A DNA stretch of 64,000 nt from Chryseobacterium oranimense (GCF_900129755.1 NZ_FQWT01000001.1:744001-808000); one strand, 5' to 3'. Shown: positions 18,801 through 27,869, counted from the stretch's first letter. Program-made: numbers and translations. Notes: generated from the letters alone by a model not told the origin.

Positions 18801-20081
18801 TGGTTCCTGCACCGGGGCAAAACGGGTCTGCTCCATATCTGCAATTGGATTTTCACAATGTAAGGTAGGTGGCAATGTATCATGATGAAGGGCCAGACAG
18901 ATTTTAATTAAGCCTGCAATCCCGGCAGCCGGCATAGCATGTCCGATATTGGATTTTACCGATCCGATTCCTGCAGGCTGGGTTGTTTGTTCTTTCGTAA
19001 AAAACCGCGCTAAGGTCTGAAGTTCCGTTTTATCTCCAAGTGGTGTTCCTGTGCCGTGGGCTTCAAGATAACCGATCTGTTTTTCATCAAGGTCTGCATT
19101 GATCCAGGCCTGTTGTAAAGCTTTAAGCTGACCTTTAACGGACGGACTCATCACGCTGGTTCCATTACCATCGCTGCTTACTCCGACTCCTTTTATTACA
19201 GCGTAGATCTTATCTTGGTCACGGACTGCATCTTCCAGTCGTTTTAGCACGACAAAACCACAGCCTTCCCCAATTAGTAATCCGTCTGCATCCATACTGA
19301 ACGGCTTGATCTGCTGTTGATGCGACAAAGCTCCCAACTGGGCAAAAATGCTCCAGAAAGCAGCATTCTGTCCGGTATGTACACCTCCCGCAATGACCAT
19401 ATCACAACGGCCGCGGTTCAGCTCCTGAACGGCGTGATCTACCGCTATCAGTGCACTGGCACAGGCAGCATCTACAGTAAAAGCAGCGCCTCCGAGATTG
19501 AACCTGTTGGCCACTAGTGAGGCAACGAGGTTAGGAATCAATCCCATGGCAGTATCTGCCGCAAATCTTCCTTTTCTTTCCTGGAAAGCATGTTTCACCT
19601 TTTCGATATCTGCTGAAGATACCTGAGGAAGCAATTCCTGTAATAATGAAGAAATCTGTTCTCCGGTGCGCACAATTTCAATGGCACGTGTCGCTCCGGG
19701 ACCGGTATAGTTTCCTTTACCGATAATAATTCCGGTTTTTTCAAGAGATGTTCCCTTTTGAAATACACCGGCATCTTCCAGGGCTTTCTGCACCAGATCC
19801 AAGGTTAATAAATGATCCGGCTCGGTGCCTTCTACAGCTAACGGGAGAATCCCAAAAGCCGTCGGATCAAATTCATAATCTGAAATAAATCCACCGCGTT
19901 GACAGTAAAATCTGTCTACAGGGTTAGCAGCATCACTGAAGTGTACCGGATCAATCCTGTCAGCGGGAGCCGATTGGGTGGAATCTACTTTATTGATAAT
20001 ATTCTGCCAGAAAGTATCGGCATCCTGTGCCCCGGGAAAGACACAGGATAAGCCAATGACAGCAACATCTGTTTTTTTCAT
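15849..20081 (-). CDS. Polyketide/PUFA-type synthase: KS-AT-DH-phosphopantetheinyl transferase
   Basis: A 1410-aa multidomain enzyme. Ketosynthase, residues 1-460: Cys 207 (DAACAS), His 342 (AHGTGT), Lys 376 and His 381 (KSNIGH). Acyltransferase, about 535-830: Ser 605 (GHSLGE) and His 706 (FHSPF). Dehydratase-like double hotdog, about 935-1180: His 950 in HPYLIDH and Asp 1104 and Gln 1108 in LLDNAGQ. Phosphopantetheinyl transferase, about 1270-1410: GIDMEIM (Asp 1321, Glu 1323) and WVAKEAYGK (Trp 1358, Lys 1361, Glu 1362). There is no carrier domain. All key residues are present. The set resembles PfaB/PfaC/PfaE functions of polyunsaturated fatty acid synthases brought together in one chain. 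It lies 22 nt after the larger synthase and overlaps the ACP gene. Confidence 0.88.
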   Translation of the reverse strand: MKKTDVAVIGLSCVFPGAQDADTFWQNIINKVDSTQSAPADRIDPVHFSDAANPVDRFYCQRGGFISDYEFDPTAFGILPLAVEGTEPDHLLTLDLVQKALEDAGVFQKGTSLEKTGIIIGKGNYTGPGATRAIEIVRTGEQISSLLQELLPQVSSADIEKVKHAFQERKGRFAADTAMGLIPNLVASLVANRFNLGGAAFTVDAACASALIAVDHAVQELNRGRCDMVIAGGVHTGQNAAFWSIFAQLGALSHQQQIKPFSMDADGLLIGEGCGFVVLKRLEDAVRDQDKIYAVIKGVGVSSDGNGTSVMSPSVKGQLKALQQAWINADLDEKQIGYLEAHGTGTPLGDKTELQTLARFFTKEQTTQPAGIGSVKSNIGHAMPAAGIAGLIKICLALHHDTLPPTLHCENPIADMEQTRFAPVQEPKNWSKTGLPKVAAVNAFGFGGINAHVVLEGYDMPKKDRVLVLARPTHEELLSAFKNNDNRIGDGDYRIALFDPTPERIEKAIKIVAKDNPWRNKQDIWYTNTPLLKDGGKIAFVFPGLDGLAKGEVDSVSRYFGLTEPIEKEGEGLLSDALGIFNKCSILDNALKKLGIVPDMNAGHSLGEWLAGYSSELAEVNSVKALIDVLNPETFELKDSRFIAVGAGIDTIKPFIDDIPNLYISNDNCPNQVILCGSNTALDELVPLLKSKQVFHQILPFQSGFHSPFIADKLDIILAGMEKAQFQKTKIPLWSATTLEPYPADQDAIRKLSAEHLVQPVRFRELTDKLYEEGAKFFIQIGTGGLIGFIDDTLKGKEFSTIASSVATRSALAQLQRVVAALFVEGKTVALDFLEVQSQSKKSSGKGIKLQLGSPIIRDFKEIQNLAQSFEIPKQNTVSAAVAKTGHPLVQAFQENITDMIRMQEEVLTLFQNRPEITLPKPVVSKPPVSKNFSKLLHVNLDTHPYLIDHSLLRQPKGWTNVSDMEPVIPMTMIFEQLAEIAQAEIPGTRVHKIINVSVFQWMNVAKPFEKTVKGEWRSPNHAYLDIENFANAEVLLASSAPAVPAFNLSIGDLLPIERTPEEIYDKHMFHGELYQGITEVSAVGTKGIIGKIKGNGGKGSLLDNAGQLFGLWLQLTLTKDRIAFPVKIRDIEFFGDMKDQEGIFECTCILTELNEEFAIADIILKRDGKVWCAITGWQNRRLEIDEPLWNVSMSPLHNRLSEEIAPGIFFFHQAYTRVASWDFILKRYFNQTEKQYHQQLLPNKRKEWMVSRVAVKDAVRNLLREKKNHPCFPITFEIGKDEAGKPYLIGDVTEDIHISLAHKEKDAVGIARHGGPVGIDMEIMEERTAGFYDLVFTGHELTLLKDRDQAEWTTRFWVAKEAYGKFLGTGLKGNPKAFEITRIEGDYLWINQTEIKTIKHKKYIIGWTL

Positions 20082-20103
20082 AGTTATTAGTGTATACAGA
20101 GGT

Positions 20104-23100
20104 TTACCAGTTGTTTCCTGACATGATCAATACCTGACTTTCGGTTCCGTATCTGATCTCATTAAGGAAAATTTCTTTCCCCTGGTCCAGTGGAATTAAA
20201 GAAATACCGCGGCGTTCATATTCTGTTTCCAGTGTTGATGAAACCATTCCAGCTCCTTTCCAAGGACCCCAGTTGATGGAAATTACTTTTCCTTTCAATT
20301 TTTTGTTCAATGCTTTGGCATAATCATCCAGTACGGAGTTGGCTGCAGCATAATCTGTCTGACCTTTATTTCCATATACTGAAGCGATGCTTGAGAAGAG
20401 CACTACAAACTGACAGTCGGCACGCAGCTGCTCTGCCAATACACGAAGCGGTTTTACTTTGGTATCAAAGACCCGTTCAAACGAACTGGATGTCTTGTGT
20501 CTGAACAATTTATCTTCCAAAAGACCTGCTCCATGAATAACGCCGTCCAAACGGCTGTATTTTTCGTAAATATTTTTGATCAGGTCTGATAATCCCTCTT
20601 CATCACAAAGGTCTAAGGATTGGTATAATACCGTATTTCCAAGCTGCTCCATATCACGGATGGTTCTCAGGATCTGGTTGTTTTTGAAAATTCTTACGGT
20701 CTCTTTTTCGATTTCAGCAGGAGAAGTAAAGTTTCCGGTTTTAATCAGATAGCTTCTTATTTCGTCCTTGGTCTTCATAACTTCCACTTCTTTAGGACCT
20801 GCTATATCCCTAGGATCCGCTGATCTTCCCACCAGAATATAGGTGCACGGATACGCTCCGGACATATGTTTCACCAATTCGGAAGTAATTCCCTGCCCGC
20901 CTCCAAGCACCAGAACTACAGATTCCTGATCCAGCCGGATATGTGCTTCTTCAAGGCTTGCTGACAATGGAGATGGAATGATATCTATTTTATGCCTTTG
21001 GTCATGTTTGTAAACCACTTCAGAAGGTTTATCTGTGGTTAATATTTCTTTTAAAGCGATCTCTGTAATCTGATCAACTTCCTGTGGTGTGCTCAGGCTG
21101 ATCAGCCTGCAGGAAGTTTGTTCAAATTCTCTTGCCAAGCTTTTAAAAAGTCCCGGATAGCCTTTGTAATGGCGTAAAAGACGGGTATCGGTAAGTTCCT
21201 GGATATGAGCCGGAATATCTGAAATCAGATACACCCATTTAGCTTTATCAAGATCCAGTTTCTTAATCTGATCCACGTGGTCGATGATGCTGTGTTTTAC
21301 TGTTGAGGAAAACAGATCCAGAATGATCAATCCGTCAAAATCTTTAAGATCCCTTTCTGTATCAACCAATTCTGCTATAGCTCCATGTTTTTCAAGAGCG
21401 TTTTTAATGGCCAGCGTGTGCGGACTGTTGTCCTGAGTGATAGCAAAACGTTTTCTCTTTATGATTTCTGTGTTTTGTTCAGTAGAAACATTGGTCGGCG
21501 TCAGGTCAAAGCGAAGGCGTGACAGTAAGTTCTGAGCCGGTTCAGCATCAGCATTTCCGCTCATCTCGCTGATCCATGAAGCCAATCCTTTTAATGTTTT
21601 AATGGTAGCCAGTTTTTCCATCAGATCATCAGCCTGATCCATATCTTCCCCGAATCCGATTTTGGTTTTAAGATCGCCGATAATTTCCATTCTTTTAATA
21701 GAATCAATGCTCAGGTCTGCTTCCAGATCTAGATCCAAACCAAGCATTTCTTTCGGATAGCCTGTTTTTTCACTGACGATATCCAGAATTACATTTTGAA
21801 GTTCTTCAAGAGAAAATACAGATTTGCTTTGTACTTCTGGTGCTGGTGTTCCTTTAGTTTCATTTTTTTCAGGAGCAGCCGCCGGACTTCCTGTAAATTC
21901 TGTCAGCCAGGAAACCAGGCCGCTTAAAGTTTTGATCGATGCCAATTTCTCCATAATCGTGTCTTCATCGGCATGATCTGATGTAAGCGTTCCAAGTTCA
22001 CTGCGAAGTGTTCCAATAATTTCTACCCTTTTGATAGAGTCAATACTTAAATCGGCTTCCAGATCCATTTCCATTCCGAGCATTTCCTGCGGATATCCTG
22101 TTTTGTCGCTTACCACTTGTAATAATAAGGTTTTAATATCCTTTACCGGAGCCTGTTTTACGGCAACAGCAGCTGGCTTTTCTGCATTAACCGGCTGCGC
22201 AGGAATCGTGACTAAACGGTCATTTACAGGTGAATGTGCCGGTTCAGTATAAACAGGTGCAGGGTTGATATGTGGATTCTGCCCCAGGAAGGAAAGCATT
22301 ACATCACGCTGTGCCTGGATCAGCTGTTTCATGGTATTTAAATATTCCTGAAGCATACGTTCAGCAGCAGGCTGAGATTCGGCTGCAGGGGCTGGTTGAT
22401 TATTAGTAAAATTGTTCATGGGAATAGGATTTAATATTGGTAATGCACCGTTAGCCGGCAGATTACCTGTGGTTGGATGTGCCATTTGTCCGTTCACACG
22501 CCAGATGGCTGGATTTTTCTTATACAGTTCGGGCTGTTCAATTTGAAGCAGTCGGGCATTACGGCCTTCAAAAAGCTTTTCAATACTGAAGCTTCGGCCG
22601 GTTCCCAGATATTGCGCCAGCATAGAAAGAAGGTGGCTCATTTTATTACGGCTGCTGTCTTCTGCATACAGGGTGATCTGATCTTTATTTAAGCAGGAAT
22701 TCGTCAGTCCGGTCAATACTTTTCCAGGTCCTACCTCGATGAATATTCTGGCTCCGTCTGCGTACATCGCCTGAAGTTCTTCTACAAATCTTACGGGTTG
22801 TACCAGATGATCTGTAAGTCTTTCTTTGATTTCTGATGGGTTGGTGGGATAGATCTCCGCAGTGGTATTCGACCAAACCGGAATCTGCATTTCATGGAAA
22901 GGAATATCCTTTAAGACCTCATCATATAAGCCTTTGGATTTGGCCAATAACGGACTGTGGAATGCACAGGCTACTTCTAATTTCTTTGCAGAGATACGTT
23001 CCTGTTTTAGGGTTTCCATTAATTTGTTAATGGCCGGCGTACTTCCTGCCACCACGCATTGGGTTGGAGCATTATAATTAACCGGATAGCACCCTTCTGT

Positions 23101-26100
23101 CTTGTCTAATACCGGCTGTAATTGTTCTCTTGTCGCGCTTACCGCGATCATGGTACCCGGATCTCCACCTTCTACTGAATTCAGAATGGCCTGGGCTCTT
23201 TGAATACTCAGATCAACCAGTTTTTCTTCTTCAAAAACACCGGCAAAACACAACGCCGGCAATTCACCATAGCTGTGGCCTGCCACCATATCCGGAACAA
23301 TGTCCAGTGATTTCAGGAATTTAGCTAAAGCCAGGTCAACAATTCCCAAAATAGGCTGCGCCAGACGGGTATCTTTAATTGTTTCTTTCTGTTGTTTCAG
23401 GGAAATTTCATCAAACGTTGCTGAAGGGAAAACCACTTTCTCCAGTTCAGGGTATCCTTCAATCAGGTTACGCATAGCCGGAAAAGCGACGAACAGATCA
23501 CGAGCCATATTGATTCTCTGGCTACCCTGGCCAGGGAAAAGGAAAGCTACTTTACCGTCTCGTTTATTTACTGTAAAAGTGTCTTTACTTTCAATGCCGG
23601 ATAAGGCCAGCTCGATGTTCATCATCAAATGTTCGGCAGTATCAGCAACAATGGTTAACTGAATCGGTTTTTCTGACCCAACCGCTAGGCTGTAAGCCAT
23701 ATCTTTTAATGGAATATCACCATTTACCTCTAATAAAGATTTGATTTGATTCAATTGAACTCTGGCATCCTCATACGTTTCCCCACGGAATACAAATAAT
23801 TCAGACGGCCACGATTGCAATACGGCAGAATCATCTTCTTTAGGGTGATTGGCAATAACCGTATGGAAATTGGTTCCCCCAAATCCAAAAGCACTGATTC
23901 CGGCATACCGGTTTTTCTCACTCCACAATCCACTTTCCGTATAAAAAGCAAAAGGACTGGTTTGGGGATTATAATAAGCATTAGGTTGCTGTAAATGAAT
24001 TGTTGGTGGTTTCACTCCATGATATACTGCCAGTGAAGCTTTGATGAGTCCCGCCAATCCAGCCGCGCATTTGGTATGGCCGATCTGCGTTTTTACGGAA
24101 CCTAAATGAGTCTGTCCCGGTATTGCTCCGGATTGGCTGAATAAATTGGTCAGCGCGCTCAGTTCGGTTTTGTCTCCTACAACAGTTCCTGTTCCGTGAG
24201 CTTCCACTAAGCCAACCGATGCAGGACTAATACCCGCTTGAGTATAAGCCCTTTCCAATGCGCGTACCTGCCCTATTTTTCTAGGTGCTGTAAGCCCCAA
24301 TGCTTTTCCGTCACTTGATCCTCCCACTCCTTTGATGACTGAATAAATACGGTCACCATCTCGAACGGCATCTTCATATCTTTTTAAGACAAGAATGGCA
24401 ACTCCTTCTCCAAGGGCAATACCATCTGCTTCCCCATCAAAAGTGGCACATCTTCCTTTTCTGGAAAGCGCGTGGGTGCTGGAAAACATCAGGTAATCAT
24501 TGATTCCGTTATGTAAATCTGCACCGCCGGCAAGAACCATGTCTGATTTTCCTAATACAAGTTCCTGGCAGGCCAGATCAATAGCTGCCAAAGAGGAAGC
24601 ACAAGCCGCGTCTACCGTGAAATTCCTTCCTCCAAGATCCAGACGGTTCGTAATTCTCCCCGCGATCACATTAGCCAGAATACCAGGGAATGAATCTTCC
24701 GTCGTATGTGGGAATGCCTGTTTTACTTCTTCATGAAGTTCTCCGAAAACCTGTTTATAATATCCTCTGAAACTATAGCTGTTGGCAAGATCATTACCGC
24801 CCTCAGCACCTATAATGACAGAAATATTTTCCCTGTTGATCTGCTTCTCTCCATAGCCTGCATCTTCCATGGCACGTTTGGCCACCAATAAGGTCAACAA
24901 TTGTGTCGGCTCAATAGCAGCAAGGGATTGCGGAGGTATTCCGAAGGCCAAAGGGTCGAAATCAATTTTCGGAATAAATCCGCCCCATTTGGAGTGAGAC
25001 ACATCCGGTCCATCCGAATCCGGGTGATAATATAGCTCTTTATTCCAGCGCTCATCAGGAACTTCTGTAACACTGTCTCTTCCCAGGATGATGTTTCTCC
25101 AGTATTCTTCAAGATTTTTAGCTCCGGGGAAAATACATTCCATCCCGACAATTGCTATATCCAGAGGTTTCTCTGTGGATACCGGTTTTTCCGGTAAAGC
25201 TGCTTCTTCAATATATTTATAATTATCAATACTTACATTCTGATGCAGTGATGCAAGGGAAATTACGCGGTTCTGCATTGTGGCTACCTGACCGATCATA
25301 TACATCCCGAGATCGAGCTGCTCGTTTTTAGGAACATTAACCAACTTGTCGCCCTGGCGATCGATTCCTTTTGCAGCAATCCTAAGCCGGCCCACATTTA
25401 GTTTTTCAAGCTGTTCCCAGACTTCTTTTTTATCCATTCCCGCTTCCAGAAGTCTGATCTTCTCGGTGCTGAAATGTTTGGCAAAAGCTGTATTCAAACA
25501 GCGTGTTTCGTGTCCCGGTGCCGTTTCCAGTAAGACGGTATCTTTTGCCTGCATGGCCTGCACCTGGAATTCTTCCTGAATAGCTCCGGTACGCACGGCT
25601 TCTTCTGTGTAGAGATAGGCTGTTCCGATCAATACTCCGACCTTTACGCCTCTGGCTGTTAACGGAGCAGCCATGACAGAAACGAATGCCGTTGAAAATG
25701 CATTATGAATTCCGCCTGCAAAAAATACGCTGATATTTTCGGGATGTTCTTCTTTTAAAATACGTTCAATCTGTTTTTCCCAAAGGACCATGCTTGAAAG
25801 CGGACCTACATGACCTCCGCACTCACGGCCTTCAAAGATGAAATTAGCAGCACCTTCTTTCAGGAAAATATCCAGTAAGGCAGGAGAAGGAACGTGAAGG
25901 AAAGTTGTAATGCCTGCCTTTTCAAATACCTTGGCCTGTGCCGGTCTTCCTCCGGCAATAAGAACTACGGGCGGCTTGGCTTCCAGTATATAAGCTGTCT
26001 GTTCTTCCCTTAATTCCTGAGGGGCAAAACCAAGAATACCTACTCCCCATGTCTTTTCACCGGCAAGCTTTTTGGTTTCCATGACCAAAGATTTTGCCTG

Positions 26101-27105
26101 CTCACCTTTAAGTAAAGATAAGGCGACAAAAGGTAAAGCACCCGCATCAGCTACTGCATTGGCAAATAATGGAACATCACTGACACGGGTCATTGGCCCC
26201 TGTGCTATAGGATAACGCAATCCCAGTTTTTGGGCCATTATGTTATTTTCACTGATTACTTTAAGTGCTTTGGCCTGCTTCAGGTGACCATACATTGCTT
26301 CTTTAAACCCAAAAATCATTCTTTTCAGGGTTTTGAAATCTTCGTACAGCCCTATAGCCAGTGAAATATCCTGTCCCATAGGGATATAGCTTTTATTCAG
26401 GTCAAAGTCCGTGAAATATTGTCTCAGCTCTTCGGCAGTCACATTTTCAGGTATTACAGGTGAGTTGGGTCTCACCAATACCCGGTGGCCGGCTATAATT
26501 TTAGTTTCGGTACCGTTCAGTTTTGAGGCTAAATCCTTGATTTCCTGGGGAACGGAACTTTCCGGGAATAATGCCAGCTGGCTGTCGAGGACAATTCCGG
26601 TTGCTCCCAATGCTTTTACTGCAGCAGCCGTATGCAGACCTATTCCACCCTGTACCCAAACAGGTAGAGTATTAATTTCTTTGATAATACGCTGGAACAG
26701 CACAAAAGTTGACTCATAGCCTACGAGGCCGCCTGCTTCATTTCCTTTTATAATAATTCCTTCGGCTCCGGATTGTTCGGCAAGCCTGGCCTCATCCAGA
26801 TTGGTCACCTGATAAATTACTGGAAGATCCGGCACAATATTCATTGAAACTCCGGACGGAAGGATCGCGAATTTTACTTTTTCAGGGATTTGGAGGGAAA
26901 TAAATTTGTCGTTTGGCAGATAGATCCCGTAAGAAGGTATATCTGTCCTGGCAATTTGGTCCAGCGCTGTTTGCGCAGCTGTCAGGTCATGGCCTAGGCT
27001 TAAGATGGGAAAAGCACCCGAGTCGTGCAGCTTTTGCGTAAGTTTAACATCCGGCTTTTCAAAGGGTGTTAACCCAATAATGGTTAAGTTTTTCATTGCA
27101 TTCAT
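20104..27105 (-). CDS. Polyketide/PUFA-type synthase: ER-like x2-KS-AT-ACP-ACP-KR
   Basis: Read from ATG 27105 it has 2333 residues; a GTG 39 nt upstream is possible but less likely. Residues 5-270 and 290-590 both look like nitronate monooxygenase/PfaD-type barrels (KGNEAGG and GRECGGHVGP), the family used as enoyl reductase in PUFA synthases. Ketosynthase, 648-1090: Cys 835, His 970, Lys 1005, His 1010. Acyltransferase, 1185-1490: Ser 1278 (GHSYG) and His 1383. Two carrier domains have Ser 1690 and Ser 1802, both in LSIDSIKR. Ketoreductase, about 1880-2330: a GGGQGI nucleotide loop near 2068 and a YAAANS site near Tyr 2252. A Pro/Ala-rich linker precedes the carriers. Together with the downstream protein it supplies a full reducing cycle. 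It is the first gene of the operon. Confidence 0.88.
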   Translation of the reverse strand: MNAMKNLTIIGLTPFEKPDVKLTQKLHDSGAFPILSLGHDLTAAQTALDQIARTDIPSYGIYLPNDKFISLQIPEKVKFAILPSGVSMNIVPDLPVIYQVTNLDEARLAEQSGAEGIIIKGNEAGGLVGYESTFVLFQRIIKEINTLPVWVQGGIGLHTAAAVKALGATGIVLDSQLALFPESSVPQEIKDLASKLNGTETKIIAGHRVLVRPNSPVIPENVTAEELRQYFTDFDLNKSYIPMGQDISLAIGLYEDFKTLKRMIFGFKEAMYGHLKQAKALKVISENNIMAQKLGLRYPIAQGPMTRVSDVPLFANAVADAGALPFVALSLLKGEQAKSLVMETKKLAGEKTWGVGILGFAPQELREEQTAYILEAKPPVVLIAGGRPAQAKVFEKAGITTFLHVPSPALLDIFLKEGAANFIFEGRECGGHVGPLSSMVLWEKQIERILKEEHPENISVFFAGGIHNAFSTAFVSVMAAPLTARGVKVGVLIGTAYLYTEEAVRTGAIQEEFQVQAMQAKDTVLLETAPGHETRCLNTAFAKHFSTEKIRLLEAGMDKKEVWEQLEKLNVGRLRIAAKGIDRQGDKLVNVPKNEQLDLGMYMIGQVATMQNRVISLASLHQNVSIDNYKYIEEAALPEKPVSTEKPLDIAIVGMECIFPGAKNLEEYWRNIILGRDSVTEVPDERWNKELYYHPDSDGPDVSHSKWGGFIPKIDFDPLAFGIPPQSLAAIEPTQLLTLLVAKRAMEDAGYGEKQINRENISVIIGAEGGNDLANSYSFRGYYKQVFGELHEEVKQAFPHTTEDSFPGILANVIAGRITNRLDLGGRNFTVDAACASSLAAIDLACQELVLGKSDMVLAGGADLHNGINDYLMFSSTHALSRKGRCATFDGEADGIALGEGVAILVLKRYEDAVRDGDRIYSVIKGVGGSSDGKALGLTAPRKIGQVRALERAYTQAGISPASVGLVEAHGTGTVVGDKTELSALTNLFSQSGAIPGQTHLGSVKTQIGHTKCAAGLAGLIKASLAVYHGVKPPTIHLQQPNAYYNPQTSPFAFYTESGLWSEKNRYAGISAFGFGGTNFHTVIANHPKEDDSAVLQSWPSELFVFRGETYEDARVQLNQIKSLLEVNGDIPLKDMAYSLAVGSEKPIQLTIVADTAEHLMMNIELALSGIESKDTFTVNKRDGKVAFLFPGQGSQRINMARDLFVAFPAMRNLIEGYPELEKVVFPSATFDEISLKQQKETIKDTRLAQPILGIVDLALAKFLKSLDIVPDMVAGHSYGELPALCFAGVFEEEKLVDLSIQRAQAILNSVEGGDPGTMIAVSATREQLQPVLDKTEGCYPVNYNAPTQCVVAGSTPAINKLMETLKQERISAKKLEVACAFHSPLLAKSKGLYDEVLKDIPFHEMQIPVWSNTTAEIYPTNPSEIKERLTDHLVQPVRFVEELQAMYADGARIFIEVGPGKVLTGLTNSCLNKDQITLYAEDSSRNKMSHLLSMLAQYLGTGRSFSIEKLFEGRNARLLQIEQPELYKKNPAIWRVNGQMAHPTTGNLPANGALPILNPIPMNNFTNNQPAPAAESQPAAERMLQEYLNTMKQLIQAQRDVMLSFLGQNPHINPAPVYTEPAHSPVNDRLVTIPAQPVNAEKPAAVAVKQAPVKDIKTLLLQVVSDKTGYPQEMLGMEMDLEADLSIDSIKRVEIIGTLRSELGTLTSDHADEDTIMEKLASIKTLSGLVSWLTEFTGSPAAAPEKNETKGTPAPEVQSKSVFSLEELQNVILDIVSEKTGYPKEMLGLDLDLEADLSIDSIKRMEIIGDLKTKIGFGEDMDQADDLMEKLATIKTLKGLASWISEMSGNADAEPAQNLLSRLRFDLTPTNVSTEQNTEIIKRKRFAITQDNSPHTLAIKNALEKHGAIAELVDTERDLKDFDGLIILDLFSSTVKHSIIDHVDQIKKLDLDKAKWVYLISDIPAHIQELTDTRLLRHYKGYPGLFKSLAREFEQTSCRLISLSTPQEVDQITEIALKEILTTDKPSEVVYKHDQRHKIDIIPSPLSASLEEAHIRLDQESVVLVLGGGQGITSELVKHMSGAYPCTYILVGRSADPRDIAGPKEVEVMKTKDEIRSYLIKTGNFTSPAEIEKETVRIFKNNQILRTIRDMEQLGNTVLYQSLDLCDEEGLSDLIKNIYEKYSRLDGVIHGAGLLEDKLFRHKTSSSFERVFDTKVKPLRVLAEQLRADCQFVVLFSSIASVYGNKGQTDYAAANSVLDDYAKALNKKLKGKVISINWGPWKGAGMVSSTLETEYERRGISLIPLDQGKEIFLNEIRYGTESQVLIMSGNNW

Positions 27106-27144
27106 GATATTGATGATAATTGGGAAATTCACATTACAAAACAC
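27096..27144 (-). other. Start choice for the large synthase
   Basis: The frame opens at GTG 27144 but the homologous barrel begins at MKNLTIIG. ATG 27105 and ATG 27096 are both in frame; no clear ribosome binding site decides between them. ATG 27105 was used for the gene entry. Confidence 0.5.
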
Positions 27145-27333
27145 AAACCTTACGGCATAATGAGTGATTGTTAAAATATGATGGAATAAAAATAATAAAT
27201 ATATACTATATTTTCAATCATAATTTAAATTTAATAATAAATTATTAACAATAAATTATTATGAATTTAAATAAAATTAAAAAACACAGTTTGAGTTTTC
27301 ATTCTCAGAAACGAGACAGCACAATTAAACAGA
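27106..27333. other. AT-rich leader of the lipid operon
   Basis: There is no convincing gene here. The stretch is very AT-rich and contains two 12-bp direct repeats, AATAAATTATTA at 27236-27247 and 27250-27261, which overlap smaller palindromes. If the promoter proposed at 27370-27401 is right, this is most of a leader of about 260 nt. Confidence 0.5.
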
Positions 27334-27359
27334 TTCAATTATAAATGTTTATAATTGAA
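27334..27359. promoter_or_regulatory. Perfect dyad, candidate operator of the lipid operon
   Basis: Two perfect 12-base inverted arms (TTCAATTATAAA and its complement) are separated by 2 bases. In the minus direction the dyad lies just after the proposed -7 element, that is, around the predicted transcription start. This is the place where a repressor would block initiation. No T-run follows, so it is not a terminator. Confidence 0.5.
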
Positions 27360-27369
27360 CATTACCACA

Positions 27370-27401
27370 CAAATATAAAAATAAAAAATATAATAAATCA
27401 A
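27370..27401 (-). promoter_or_regulatory. Candidate Bacteroidetes promoter for the lipid operon
   Basis: On the minus strand TATATTTG (27377-27370) matches the -7 consensus TAnnTTTG. A TTG (27401-27399) lies 21 nt upstream, close to the usual spacing for a -33 element. The transcription start would be near 27363, about 260 nt before the synthase start codon. AT-rich sequence makes chance matches common. Confidence 0.4.
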
Positions 27402-27560
27402 TAATAAGAGAATTATTTTTTCCAATATTAAAAAAATATAACACACTTAAAAGGTGTATAAAATCTACAAAATCTGGGTTTGCCGATCCGGTGAAAAGAA
27501 TCATCAAATTCATAATTTCGAAAAAAACAGCAAAATCCTGTACCATTTTCACAATAAAAA

Positions 27561-27586
27561 ATAACGTTACCCGAGAGTAACGTTAT
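27561..27586 (-). terminator. Rho-independent terminator
   Basis: A perfect 10-bp stem (ATAACGTTAC with its complement) and a 6-nt loop are followed on the minus strand by a run of T (27560-27556). It lies about 280 nt downstream of the glutaminase stop and would end that transcript before the lipid operon promoter. Confidence 0.7.
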
Positions 27587-27719
27587 GAGAACAAGAAGAT
27601 TACAGAATTATTATGATTATCCACCGGAGTTATTACACAAGAGACAACTTAAGATCAATCTCTGTTTCCGCTTTAGCTTTAATTTGATAGTATTAACGAG
27701 ATCTCTGAAAAGGCTCTGA

Positions 27720-27854
27720 TCCCTGTTACGAAAGAACTGGAGTTATGTAGCCAGCACTGTCACCTTACACAAGATACGAGCATTGCTTAAAACTGGTGAA
27801 ATACTGCCTGTAGGACGTTCAAAATATAAAGATCTGAAAAATAAAATGGTGTGA
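27720..27854 (+). pseudogene. Remnant of a LytTR-type DNA-binding domain
   Basis: After an in-frame TGA at 27717, a 44-codon frame ends at TGA 27852. Its last part reads HKIRALLKTGEILPVGRSKY followed by KDLKNKMV. This resembles the end of LytTR response regulators, where a final strand is followed by IPVGRSYK and a short helix. No start codon, receiver domain or upstream half of the domain is visible, so it can only be a decayed 3' end. The plus-strand orientation opposes both neighbours. The similarity is short and from memory, so confidence is modest. Confidence 0.35.
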
Positions 27855-27869
27855 TGCCTGAAAAGACCT

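Noticed and set aside
27236..27261. Two 12-bp direct repeats considered as a CRISPR or iteron start
   Set aside because: There are only two copies, spaced 2 nt apart, in AT-rich sequence; no spacer or replication context.
27349..27552. 67-codon hydrophobic frame on the minus strand
   Set aside because: It lies in very AT-rich DNA over the proposed promoter, is composed of low-complexity Leu/Phe/Ile codons and has no family likeness; judged chance.
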